From GWB1-54-5 sp035290085 (GTDB lineage: Bacteria > Patescibacteriota > Gracilibacteria > Peribacterales > Peribacteraceae): a DNA stretch of 28,133 nucleotides. Of this stretch, positions 6,951 to 14,446 are shown piece after piece. The DNA lies in assembly GCA_035290085.1 (NCBI GenBank), contig DATDVK010000022.1:1-28133 (forward strand), in the 5' to 3' direction. The position numbers and the translations under genes were made by a program. The number at the start of each line of letters is the position of its first letter. The first letter of the stretch is position 1. The notes beneath the pieces are model-generated. The model ran no database searches, was not told the origin of the DNA, and saw nothing but the letters and a program-made list of their open reading frames with translations.

Positions 6951-7943
6951 ATGGCGAGACCAAGGATTGCGCTTCTCTATGTCGGCGGGTCCATCGGTAT
7001 GAAGGTCAATCAGAAGACCGGTCGCATAGAGCCCATTGAATCTCTGAATGAGATCCACCGTTTCCTCCCGGAATTTCAGAAGGAAGTAGCCCTGAAGTTT
7101 TTTTCTATCACCAATGTTGGTTCTTCCGATGTCACCCCCGAACATTGGATAGATATTGCACAGGCAATCTCTAAGCTCTACGACCACTTCGATGGTTTTG
7201 TGATCGTCCATGGGAGCAATACCATGAGTTACACGGCCAGCGCGCTCAGCTTTGCGCTGCAGGGTCTGAGCAAGCCGGTTGTGCTCACCGGGGCGCTGCT
7301 TCCCATAAACGATCTCACTGGTGACGGCCGCATGAACCTCATCTTTGCCATTCGTGCCGCGCAACTCGATCTTGCGGAAGTGTGTATTGTGGTAGGTCCC
7401 CATGTGTTCCGCGGGAATCGCGCCAAGAAAGTGGATCAGTCATTCCTCTCCACCTTCGATACCCCCAAAATTCCTCCACTTGTCGATTTCAGTGTTGAAG
7501 TGGAATTGCATCCCCATCGCATCGTGAGGAGAAAGCGCACGCTTGAGTGCAAACCGACATTCGATTCGGATGTTGTCATGCTCACACTCAATCCCGGTCT
7601 CTCACAGAAGTATTTTGATGCAGTGCTTGCGTCGAAACCTCACGGTGTCGTGCTCCAGGCCTACGGTCCCGGCATGTTGCCGCAAGATCTCTTCCCGTGG
7701 GTGCGTCGCGTGACGAAGACGGGTATTCCCATCGTCATCACCTCACAATTGCTTCGTGGCAGGGTAGATCTGCACAGATACAGGAAGCAGCTCGTACTGG
7801 AGCAGCTGGGTGTCATTTCCGGAAAGGATATGACGTTCGAATGTGTAATGGTCAAGCTCATGTGGGCCCTTACACAGACGAGCACTCCGCGCAGGTTACG
7901 CGAGCTCATGGAGAAGAATCTCGCAGGGGAACTGACGGAGTAA
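6951..7943 (+). CDS. Type I L-asparaginase-like protein with altered active site, 330 aa
   Basis: The whole chain follows bacterial cytoplasmic L-asparaginase (AnsA): GFVIVHGSNTMSYTASALSF, VLTGALLPINDLTGDGRMNL, FRGNRAKK, and an ending MEKNLAGELTE that matches E. coli MSQNLRGELTPD. The family hydrolyses asparagine to aspartate and ammonia. The key positions differ, however. The N-terminal nucleophile motif TGGT is VGGS (Ser14), and the second motif HGTDTM is HGSNTM (Ser89, Asn90). The catalytic Lys may be Lys159 or Lys160 in NRAKK. Thr-to-Ser is conservative, but Asp-to-Asn at the Thr-Lys-Asp relay would be expected to impair the standard mechanism. It may have another amide or ester substrate, or be a non-catalytic relative. 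The fold assignment is sure; the activity is not. Confidence 0.85.
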   Translation: MARPRIALLYVGGSIGMKVNQKTGRIEPIESLNEIHRFLPEFQKEVALKFFSITNVGSSDVTPEHWIDIAQAISKLYDHFDGFVIVHGSNTMSYTASALSFALQGLSKPVVLTGALLPINDLTGDGRMNLIFAIRAAQLDLAEVCIVVGPHVFRGNRAKKVDQSFLSTFDTPKIPPLVDFSVEVELHPHRIVRRKRTLECKPTFDSDVVMLTLNPGLSQKYFDAVLASKPHGVVLQAYGPGMLPQDLFPWVRRVTKTGIPIVITSQLLRGRVDLHRYRKQLVLEQLGVISGKDMTFECVMVKLMWALTQTSTPRRLRELMEKNLAGELTE

Positions 7944-7984
7944 CTGTTTGGAACTTCCAGCTTTCCTTGGTGGAGGATTTTGGG

Positions 7985-8161
7985 CTACTCCTCATCATCT
8001 TCTGTTTCTTTTTCACTGACTTTCATCTCTTTTTCATGTTTCTCGAGCATTTTGCTCCCAATCACAGATCCTATGGCACCACCGATTACTAGGCCCGTAA
8101 TGATGCGCTTCAAAATTCGGTCGCATTTCTTCCCTTTTTTATGGTGGCGGAATAGTCCCAT
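7985..8161 (-). CDS. Small glycine-zipper membrane protein (YtxH-like), 58 aa
   Basis: A basic N-terminus (MGLFRHHKKGKK) is followed by a single membrane segment with glycine-zipper spacing (GLVIGGAIGSVIGSKML) and an acidic, charged tail ending in EDDEE. Short proteins of this make-up are seen in the YtxH/general-stress group, but homology at this length is weak. The ATG at 8161 is preferred over a TTG at 8170; it lies 11 nt after TAGAAT (8173-8178, minus strand). It converges on the asparaginase-like gene with a 41-bp gap and no visible terminator. Function is unknown. Confidence 0.65.
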   Translation of the reverse strand: MGLFRHHKKGKKCDRILKRIITGLVIGGAIGSVIGSKMLEKHEKEMKVSEKETEDDEE

Positions 8162-8218
8162 AGGTCTCAATTATTCTAGCAGAAGGTGAGGGAGAAGCCG
8201 AAAGTTAGTCCAGTTTTA

Positions 8219-8257
8219 TCCGCCTCCGTCCGCCAAAGGCGGACTACGGACGGATTT
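8219..8257. repeat. Intergenic palindromic repeat, REP-like
   Basis: GTCCGCC (8228-8234) and GGCGGAC (8238-8244) form a 7-bp stem with an AAA loop, flanked by CCGTCCG (8226-8232) and CGGACGG (8247-8253), which can pair alternatively. Related sequence, with GTAGTCCGCC and GCGGACGGAGGC flanks, occurs inside the S10 gene at 17121-17180 and, more weakly, at 16967-17020. No T tract follows, so it is not a canonical terminator for the phosphomannomutase gene. Confidence 0.6.
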
Positions 8258-8304
8258 CGCTGTTATGGACTTAAGAGAATGCAAATGGCGGCTATTGATG
8301 TCTG

Positions 8305-9687
8305 TCACAGCTCCACCTCAGGGTGTTTCCGCACCTCGTCAAGGACAATTTTCTCTATTTGGGCCAATTTTTCAGTGCTTCTCGCTTCCAGACAGAAGGA
8401 GAGGCACGGGCTGGTATTGCTCTGCCGGATGCCGGCCCAGGCTCCATCACCAAAGTCAATGCGCGCTCCATCCATCGTTTCGATGGGGTATTCCTTTTGG
8501 AAGTGTTCCGTGAGTTCCCGGATGACGCGTGTTTTGTGCTCATCCGGGCAGTATGGCCGCAGTTCGGGAGACTGATACACCTTGGGGAATGCAGCACAGA
8601 GTGCAGAGAGAGGTTTTTCTGAGTTACTGAGAATCTTCAGTATCCGCAGTGACGCAACCAGTGCATCATCGTAGGTGAAGAAGCTTTCGCCGCAGAAGAA
8701 ATGTCCCGACTGCTCTCCTCCGAGGAGCGCGGCATGTTCCCGCATGGCATGTTCCACGAAGGAGTGCCCCACTTTGCACATGACTGGCTTTCCTCCCCAC
8801 TTCTTTATTTCCGTCCACAGTGTTCCTGAGTTGCTCACGGTGAACACCACGGGCTTCCCGGGATACCGGGAGAGGTGGTCCTGTGCGAGGAGCAGTAACA
8901 TCTCGTCTGCAGTGCGCACTACCCCCTGTTCGTCTGCCACGCCCAGCCGGTCACCATCACCGTCGAAGCCGAAACCAATGGCACATCCATGTTGCTTCAC
9001 TGCTTTCTGCAAGTCTGCGAGTGTCTCGCGTTTACTCGGATCGGCCGGGTTGTTGGGGAATGTCCCGTCCGGCTCAATGAAGAGCCCCGTGAGCTTGCAA
9101 TGGAGTCTCTTGAATATCTCTGCGTAGACGGGTCCTGCAACACCATTGCCTGTGTCTACAGCCACAAGCATTCCTTTCTTGAGCGGCCGAAAGAGCTTTT
9201 CGAGGAAGCGAAGATACGGTGTTACTGCATCGTACTCTTTTACAGATCCTTTCCCCTCCACGAGATTCCCTCCTTCTATCCGTTCCCGGAGTAACTGCAA
9301 GTCTCCGCCTGCATACGCGTGTGCTTCCCGCAGCTGTAACTTGATACCATTATCATCGGAGGGATTATGACTTGCGGTCACCTGCACGCCTCCATCGAGC
9401 TTCTTTTTGCAGATGGTGAAGTAGTTGAGGGGACTGGGGGTCTGTCCGATGTGGAGAACACGGCATCCTGCTGAGGTGAGTCCTTCTATGAGTGCTCCTT
9501 CGAAATCCGGACTGTGTGTGCGTGCGTCGCGCCCAACGGCAACACTCGGATGCTCCTTGCTATAGAGCTCTGTGAGTATGGAGCCGAATCCTTTGCCGAT
9601 CAGCCTGTAGGCTTCTTTGTGCAGCTGGCTGCCGACTTTGCCGCGGATGTCGTAGGCTCGGAAGATGTGGGGATCTAGCAGGGGCAT
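8305..9687 (-). CDS. Phosphomannomutase/phosphoglucomutase, 460 aa
   Basis: This alpha-D-phosphohexomutase interconverts hexose 1- and 6-phosphates (mannose and/or glucose), feeding nucleotide-sugar and polysaccharide synthesis in the cytoplasm. The four family loops are all present: the phosphoserine loop TASHNP (Ser106), the metal loop GFDGDGDR (Asp242, 244, 246), the sugar-binding loop GGEQSGH (323-329) and the phosphate-binding loop RQSNTSP (421-427). Length matches the AlgC/ManB type. The sequence alone cannot decide between mannose and glucose preference. The start at 9687 follows a promoter 14 nt upstream. It is divergent from the glucan phosphorylase gene, whose glucose-1-phosphate product would be a natural substrate, so the pair may link storage glucan to sugar-phosphate metabolism. 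Confidence 0.92.
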   Translation of the reverse strand: MPLLDPHIFRAYDIRGKVGSQLHKEAYRLIGKGFGSILTELYSKEHPSVAVGRDARTHSPDFEGALIEGLTSAGCRVLHIGQTPSPLNYFTICKKKLDGGVQVTASHNPSDDNGIKLQLREAHAYAGGDLQLLRERIEGGNLVEGKGSVKEYDAVTPYLRFLEKLFRPLKKGMLVAVDTGNGVAGPVYAEIFKRLHCKLTGLFIEPDGTFPNNPADPSKRETLADLQKAVKQHGCAIGFGFDGDGDRLGVADEQGVVRTADEMLLLLAQDHLSRYPGKPVVFTVSNSGTLWTEIKKWGGKPVMCKVGHSFVEHAMREHAALLGGEQSGHFFCGESFFTYDDALVASLRILKILSNSEKPLSALCAAFPKVYQSPELRPYCPDEHKTRVIRELTEHFQKEYPIETMDGARIDFGDGAWAGIRQSNTSPCLSFCLEARSTEKLAQIEKIVLDEVRKHPEVEL

Positions 9688-9701
9688 AGGGGAGCGAGAG
9701 C

Positions 9702-9730
9702 AGGGTACTGGTCTTAGAAGGCATTTTCAA
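9702..9730 (-). promoter_or_regulatory. Promoter of the phosphohexomutase gene
   Basis: On the minus strand TTGAAA (9725-9730) and TACCCT (9702-9707) are spaced by 17 nt, and the -10 box ends 14 nt before the ATG at 9687. No Shine-Dalgarno is visible. Confidence 0.5.
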
Positions 9731-9767
9731 CGATTGCTCAGCACTGGCTAAAATATTCAAAATATTG

Positions 9768-9773
9768 TATAAT
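9768..9773 (+). promoter_or_regulatory. -10 box of the glucan phosphorylase gene
   Basis: A perfect TATAAT lies in an AT-rich stretch, 28 nt before the ATG at 9802. No good -35 match is seen at 16-18 nt. The predicted leader of about 20 nt contains a weak GAGT/ACTC hairpin and no Shine-Dalgarno. Confidence 0.5.
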
Positions 9774-9801
9774 ATCTATAGAGTATACAGAAACTCTCCA
9801 C

Positions 9802-11463
9802 ATGAAGAAAAACCTCAAAATCGCATATTTCTCCATGGAGATTGGCATCCGGAGTGAAATGCCCACGTACGCCGGAGGACTGGGGATGCTCGCAGGGGAC
9901 ATTATGCGATCCTGCGCAGATATGGGCCTGAACGCCGCGTGCATCACCATGTGCTGGCAGCACGGGTACATGAAGCAGAAGATCTACCCGGATGGATCGC
10001 AGAGCTACACAGACCGGCACTGGAATCCGGTAGATTTCATGAAGAAGGTCGACGAGACAATTACAGTGACTGTAGAGGGGAGAGACGTCAAAGTGGGGGC
10101 GTGGATGTACGAGTTGGAAGGGATGGAAAAGACAGTTCCCGTCTTCTTCCTCGATACGAATATCGAGGGGAACCAGCCGGGCGACCGCGAAATCACCAAA
10201 TACCTGTACGGTGGGGATGGTGCCATGCGTCTCAAGCAGGAGGTTGTGCTTGGTATCGGGGGAGTGCGGATGCTCCGTGCGCTCGGCTATGAACATGTCG
10301 GTACGTATCACATGAACGAAGGTCATGCGGCATTACTCACGCTGGAATTGCTCCGTGAGCGTGGGTACGAAGACAGTGCAGTGCGGCCAAATTGCGCATT
10401 CACTACGCACACGCCGGTGAAGGCAGGTCACGACGTGTTCGACTACGGTCTCGCGCACTACGTGGTAGGAGATATGTTGCCATGGCACATCCAGAAGCTG
10501 GCAGGGCAGGACAGCCTCTCCATGACTCTTCTTGCCATACATCTCAGCCGCTACACGCACGGTGTTTCCAAAATTCACGGCGAGGTCTCGCAGGCGATGT
10601 TTCCAGGAGAGACGATTGATCACATCACCAATGGCGTGCATCACCTGACATGGTCGAGTCCGGAGATAAAGGAACTGCTCGATAAACATGCTCCGGGCTG
10701 GAGGGGAGATCCTTCTGTTCTCTCGGATCTGAAGTGCGATGACATTCCCGACGAAGAAGTCTGGGATGCGCATCAGGCGGCAAAGAAGCGACTCATGGAA
10801 GAGGTGAACAAGCACACAGCGTTCGATTTCGATATGGAAATGCTCACCATTGCAAGTGCCCGGCGCGTGGTTCCATATAAGCGGCCGGAACTTATTTACC
10901 ACAACCTCGAACGTCTGAAGGAGGTGGCTCACGGCCAGGTGCAAATCATCCACGCGGGGAATGCGCACCCCTCCGATGCTTTCTCGCAGGGTGTCATCCA
11001 GCGTATGGTACAGCGGTCAAGTTCACTCAAGGACTACGTAAAGATTGTCTACCTTGAGAACTACAATCCGGACATCGCGCGTCTGCTCATTTCTGGTGCC
11101 GATGTTTGGCTCAATACTCCAACGCGGCTGCACGAGGCGTCCGGAACTTCCGGCATGAAAGCCTGTCTGAATGGAGTACTGAACCTCTCTACGCTGGATG
11201 GATGGTGGATAGAGGGCTACGGCATGGACCCGGAGAGCGGCTGGCGCATCGGTTCAATGGCGAGTGCTGCGGACGTAGAAACGCACCGGGCAGTCGATGC
11301 AGAAGACCTCTACACGCAGCTGCAGTACGAGGTGGTTCCTGAGTACTATTACAAAGACCGTACGCGCTGGATTCGCCGCATGAAGCGCGCCATTCGTCTT
11401 GTTGGCTTCTTCAATACCCATCGGTGTGTGAAGGAGTACATGGAGAAAGCGTGGGTGGAGTAG
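9802..11463 (+). CDS. glgP: Short-form alpha-glucan phosphorylase (GT35), 553 aa
   Basis: It cleaves terminal alpha-1,4-glucosyl units with phosphate, releasing glucose 1-phosphate, in the cytoplasm. The N-terminus has IAYFSMEIGIRSEMPTYAGG, typical of the short alpha-glucan phosphorylase subfamily. The pyridoxal-phosphate region EASGTSGMKACLNGVLNLS carries the lysine at residue 453, followed by LDGWWIEGY. Other family blocks are YHMNEGHAALL, TTHTPVKAGHD, ITNGVHHLTW and SARRVVPYKRPELI. At 553 residues it is much shorter than E. coli GlgP (about 800), as expected for this subfamily. No glycogen synthase or branching enzyme is in the window. It is co-directional with folP, 153 bp upstream of it, but the latter has its own -10 box. 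Confidence 0.92.
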   Translation: MKKNLKIAYFSMEIGIRSEMPTYAGGLGMLAGDIMRSCADMGLNAACITMCWQHGYMKQKIYPDGSQSYTDRHWNPVDFMKKVDETITVTVEGRDVKVGAWMYELEGMEKTVPVFFLDTNIEGNQPGDREITKYLYGGDGAMRLKQEVVLGIGGVRMLRALGYEHVGTYHMNEGHAALLTLELLRERGYEDSAVRPNCAFTTHTPVKAGHDVFDYGLAHYVVGDMLPWHIQKLAGQDSLSMTLLAIHLSRYTHGVSKIHGEVSQAMFPGETIDHITNGVHHLTWSSPEIKELLDKHAPGWRGDPSVLSDLKCDDIPDEEVWDAHQAAKKRLMEEVNKHTAFDFDMEMLTIASARRVVPYKRPELIYHNLERLKEVAHGQVQIIHAGNAHPSDAFSQGVIQRMVQRSSSLKDYVKIVYLENYNPDIARLLISGADVWLNTPTRLHEASGTSGMKACLNGVLNLSTLDGWWIEGYGMDPESGWRIGSMASAADVETHRAVDAEDLYTQLQYEVVPEYYYKDRTRWIRRMKRAIRLVGFFNTHRCVKEYMEKAWVE

Positions 11464-11473
11464 TGGTAGGGGA

Positions 11474-11606
11474 TAGGGTTGGGGCTAGGTTTGTGGCTTT
11501 GGATTTGGGAGTTTGTTTTGTTCCATCCTTTATTCTTTGATGAATGCTGGTATCTGGAGCTCATTCTCAGATCTAAATCCTAGCCCTAGTCCCAGCCCCA
11601 GCCCTA
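11474..11606. repeat. Imperfect G-rich/C-rich inverted repeat
   Basis: The left arm (11474-11507) has TAGGGTTGGGGCTAGG followed by a TTTGG run. The right arm (11574-11606) is its imperfect reverse complement: 14 of 16 bases pair in the outer block and fewer inside. About 65 nt separate the arms. The region is non-coding. The right arm ends on the folP -10 box (11605-11610), so transcript from glgP could fold over the folP promoter region. Confidence 0.5.
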
Positions 11607-11610
11607 GAAT
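11605..11610 (+). promoter_or_regulatory. -10 box of folP (leaderless)
   Basis: TAGAAT ends 6 nt before the GTG start at 11617, which places the transcription start on the start codon. No -35 match is visible at 16-18 nt and there is no Shine-Dalgarno. Confidence 0.45.
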
Positions 11611-11616
11611 GTACTT

Positions 11617-12441
11617 GTGCGATCAGCGTTGCAGATTGTCGGCATTCTCAACACCACTCCGGATTCCTACTACGACGGTGGGAGGTTCAATGCAGTTGAA
11701 TCCGCAGTGAAGCGGGCAGGGGAGATGCTGGGAGAAGGAGCGGATATCATAGAAATCGGCGGAGAGTCCACCGGGCCGGGATCCAGGGATGTGACTTTGG
11801 AAGAAGAGCGGGCACGGACAGTCGGGGTCATCAAAGCAGTGCGGAAAGAGTATTCACATGCGCAGGTTTCCATCGATACGTATAAAGCAGCTATTGCAGC
11901 CGAAGCTATCGGTGCCGGAGTGATGATGGTGAATGATGTGACAGCGGGGAGAGGGGATCTATCAATGTTCTCGGTCATTGCGAAGAGTGGTGTGCAGTAT
12001 GTGCTTATGTATGCCAAAGATAATTCTCCAAGAACGACGGTTCGGGAAACACAGTACGATGATGTTGTTGCGACAGTGAAGAAGTTTCTCAGCGGTCGGA
12101 AGGAGGCGGCAGTACGGGCAGGCATCGCAGAAGACCACATCATTCTCGATCCTGGTATGGGGCACTTTGTTTCCAGTGATCCGAAGTATTCTTACGAAAT
12201 TCTCAGGAGGCTCTCTGAGCTCTGTGATCTTGGTTCTCCTCTTTTGGTCAGCCCCTCACGAAAATCTTTTCTTGCTGGCGGTGAGAACCTCCCTGCCGGG
12301 GAGCGTCTTCCCGGCACTGTCGCTGCGTCCGCAATCGCCACATTGAATGGTGCCATCTACATCCGCACGCATGATGTCCTCCCAGTTCGGCGTGCTTGTG
12401 AGGTTGCGCAGCGTATCGGCTCTTATACGGTTTCGCGATGA
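11617..12441 (+). CDS. folP: Dihydropteroate synthase, 274 aa
   Basis: It joins 4-aminobenzoate to dihydropterin pyrophosphate in folate synthesis, in the cytoplasm. Family blocks appear in order: GILNTTPDSYYDGG (9-22), DIIEIGGESTGPGS (43-56), VSIDTYKA (84-91), VNDVTAG (105-111), ILDPGMG, SRKSFLA and the C-terminal IRTHDV. Two conserved loops deviate: GILNVTPDSF is GILNTTPDSY, and the usual GGESTRPG has Gly in place of Arg. The fold is complete at a normal length, so it may still be active, with an altered pyrophosphate-binding loop. The GTG start is chosen because the motif begins at once after it and a -10 box lies 6 nt upstream; an ATG at 11609 is out of frame. No other folate gene is in the window. 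Confidence 0.9.
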   Translation: MRSALQIVGILNTTPDSYYDGGRFNAVESAVKRAGEMLGEGADIIEIGGESTGPGSRDVTLEEERARTVGVIKAVRKEYSHAQVSIDTYKAAIAAEAIGAGVMMVNDVTAGRGDLSMFSVIAKSGVQYVLMYAKDNSPRTTVRETQYDDVVATVKKFLSGRKEAAVRAGIAEDHIILDPGMGHFVSSDPKYSYEILRRLSELCDLGSPLLVSPSRKSFLAGGENLPAGERLPGTVAASAIATLNGAIYIRTHDVLPVRRACEVAQRIGSYTVSR

Positions 12442-12556
12442 AGCAGATAGTATTGTTATGCTTTACTATACGTAATAGCGGCGTAGCGATATCGCTTCAC
12501 CGATATCAAAGGAAAGTTGCGCAAAGCGAACTTGGCGATTCAATCGCAAAGCCGTA
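12442..12556. repeat. Intergenic region with nested short palindromes
   Basis: Between the converging folP and pilin genes lie GCGATATCGC (12486-12495), a further CGATATC nearby, and TTGCGC...GCGCAA-like blocks. The end of the region (12543-12562) overlaps the stop codon of the pilin-like gene and matches 6271-6290 at 19 of 20 bases. No T-tract terminator was seen. No protein-like frame is present. Confidence 0.4.
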
Positions 12557-13456
12557 TTAGAAGCCGGATGCAACTTGCGTGAAGACGAATACAAGTCCGT
12601 AGCTGATCAGGATGACGGCCATGCCGAGCAGCACGCGGATGATCATGTTCTTGGAGCGCGTCGCTACTTCCTGGTCACCTTTGTTGATGACGAGAATGAT
12701 GCCTGCGATGACAATGACAACCACGCCTGCGAGTGCCATGAACGTAACGACTTTCGTTGTGACACTCACAACCGTATCCACGATGCCCTGGGCATCGTTT
12801 ACTCCGGCCGAGATGCCACTCACATCTTCCGTTGTACTGCCGATAGAGCGGGTAATCGCGAGTTTGCCAACAATGATGATAATGCCTGCACAGATGGAGA
12901 AAATAGTCCTGCGGATGTTGGCGATGCCCTGATCTGTTCCAAATGTCACTACAGCCCGGATGCCGCTGATGATAATCATGAGGACGGCGATGACGAGGAG
13001 CGGCTCTTCTATGAAGTCGACGATGCCCAGAATTTCCTGGGAGAGCGTGCTTGCCCCTGCAGATCCGGACAAGTTGCCGGTTTGTAAAAATGCGTTCCGG
13101 ATGGGTTCCACGAGATTGATCAGGATGAGTGCTATCACAGCTGCAATGAGTGTCCTTTTTGCAGTGCTGACCTGGTTTTCGTCCTGTGAGAGAACGAGGA
13201 GGAATCCGGAGATAATGATGACGAGCACTGCCACAATATCCACAAGCAGTCGGAGACCGCTCATGGATGCAAACACCACAGTTCCAATATCATCCCCGCA
13301 TACTCCTCCGGCACAGACATTGGAAGAGAGCCCTGCCCCTGCCCCCACATCCGTGACTGCGCTGCCCGGGTCAGGCAGGTACTGGGCCAGCGCCGTATTT
13401 GCTATGAGCAGCAGAATGATGCTGAGAATAGCCATTGGCAGGAAGGAAAGGCGCAT
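12557..13456 (-). CDS. TrbC/VirB2-like pilin-family membrane protein, tandem domains, 299 aa
   Basis: A signal peptide (MRLSFLPMAILSIILLLI, with likely cleavage after NTALA) is followed by a Cys-containing stretch (SNVCAGGVCGDD) and several hydrophobic segments arranged as repeated pairs: GLRLLVDIVAVLVIIISGF, TLIAAVIALILINL, IEEPLLVIAVLMIIISGIRA and so on. A pair of helices separated by a short charged turn with GF/GI is typical of the T4SS pilin-like (TrbC/VirB2) family common in CPR genomes, here in three or so copies in one chain. It sits 4 bp after the gene at 13461-14291, so the two are one operon. No VirB4, VirB6 or coupling protein is nearby. Whether it builds a pilus, a membrane pore or something else cannot be told. 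Confidence 0.75.
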   Translation of the reverse strand: MRLSFLPMAILSIILLLIANTALAQYLPDPGSAVTDVGAGAGLSSNVCAGGVCGDDIGTVVFASMSGLRLLVDIVAVLVIIISGFLLVLSQDENQVSTAKRTLIAAVIALILINLVEPIRNAFLQTGNLSGSAGASTLSQEILGIVDFIEEPLLVIAVLMIIISGIRAVVTFGTDQGIANIRRTIFSICAGIIIIVGKLAITRSIGSTTEDVSGISAGVNDAQGIVDTVVSVTTKVVTFMALAGVVVIVIAGIILVINKGDQEVATRSKNMIIRVLLGMAVILISYGLVFVFTQVASGF

Positions 13457-13460
13457 GATG

Positions 13461-14291
13461 TTATGTGAAGAGGGTGGTGATGCCGAAGGCGGTAATAATC
13501 ACCGCCAGTGCGACAACACAGGTGATTACAAGCTTCTTGGCGCGTTCTTTCAGGCTTTCCTCAACGGAAACAATGAGCATGATGCCTGAGACAATGAGGC
13601 CGATGACTGCAACGGCGCCAAAGATCGTGAGAGCGAATCGTGCGATGCCGAATGCTTCGGCAATGACGGGTGCGGTGCTCTTTGTGACGTAGAACGCATC
13701 CACAACAGCGCTTGCGAGTATGACGAATGCCGCGCCAATCATGCCGTGCAGCAGGCGCTTGCGTGCCTTGTCTATGTCACCGTCCTCGAAGGCGACAATG
13801 AGCCGGATGCCCTGTATGACGATGTTGAGCAGCACGACGGTGGCGAGCAATGCCTTGAAGAAGACAATAACGTTGAGGACAACTGTGTTGAATGGGGTCT
13901 CATCGACGAGGGTTCCGGTCGGGCTCGTGAATGTATCTGAGAGAAGGAATGCTCCCCCTACGACGATCGAGCCAGCCAGGGCATGCGCATACGCCATCTT
14001 CACTTCGCTCACAGTACTTTCGTTGTGACTTCCGACGAGCAGTTTGATTCCGTAGAAGATGAGCATGGCGATGAGGAGGCCTCCGAAGATCACGCTCCGG
14101 GCTCCCTTTGGTCCGGAAATGAGGTTTGTAATGTACGGGACGGGATCCGAGGAGTTATAGCAGCCAACCCCGCCTACCCCCGCAATAGGACAGGGGTCGG
14201 CGTAGACGTTGGCGAAGTCAATCTGTGCGAGTGCTCCTGCAGGTACCAGAAGCGCTGCAGCAATGCCTGCGAGAATGGCAAAATGTCGCAT
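13461..14291 (-). CDS. TrbC/VirB2-like pilin-family membrane protein, tandem domains, 276 aa
   Basis: It is the first gene of a two-gene operon. The signal peptide MRHFAILAGIAAALLVPAGA ends with likely cleavage after ALA. It is followed by a short Cys-containing loop (DPCPIAGVGGVGCYN) and about six hydrophobic helices in pairs, such as VIFGGLLIAMLIFYGIKLLV, VVLNVIVFFKALLATVVLL and FALTIFGAVAVIGLIVSGIM, with charged turns (EDGDIDKARKR, EESLKERAKK). The pairs look alike, which suggests internal duplication of a pilin-like hairpin. The ATG at 14291 is preferred over 14300 because the -10 box TATAAT would overlap the leader of the longer form. The partner gene shares the same design, so the two probably arose by duplication and act together in the membrane. 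Confidence 0.75.
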   Translation of the reverse strand: MRHFAILAGIAAALLVPAGALAQIDFANVYADPCPIAGVGGVGCYNSSDPVPYITNLISGPKGARSVIFGGLLIAMLIFYGIKLLVGSHNESTVSEVKMAYAHALAGSIVVGGAFLLSDTFTSPTGTLVDETPFNTVVLNVIVFFKALLATVVLLNIVIQGIRLIVAFEDGDIDKARKRLLHGMIGAAFVILASAVVDAFYVTKSTAPVIAEAFGIARFALTIFGAVAVIGLIVSGIMLIVSVEESLKERAKKLVITCVVALAVIITAFGITTLFT

Positions 14292-14301
14292 AAATCCCAT
14301 T

Positions 14302-14330
14302 ATTATAGCAGAATTCTGGCTCTGAGCCAA
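14302..14330 (-). promoter_or_regulatory. Promoter of the pilin-like operon
   Basis: On the minus strand TTGGCT (14325-14330) and a perfect TATAAT (14302-14307) are spaced by 17 nt. The ATG at 14291 is 10 nt downstream of the -10 box, so the leader would be only about 4 nt. Confidence 0.7.
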
Positions 14331-14412
14331 GACGCAGGAATGGGCGGGGGCATGCACCGTGTTTCTCGCTGGAGCACATATTTTACATGGGAACAGAAAG
14401 CCACTCACTTCG

Positions 14413-14440
14413 TTGCAGTTTTGTGCTCTTTCCTTATCAT
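14413..14440 (+). promoter_or_regulatory. Promoter of the Bax-inhibitor-1 family gene (leaderless)
   Basis: TTGCAG (14413-14418) and TATCAT (14435-14440) are spaced by 16 nt. The -10 box ends 6 nt before the ATG at 14447. Confidence 0.55.
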
Positions 14441-14446
14441 GAAGGC

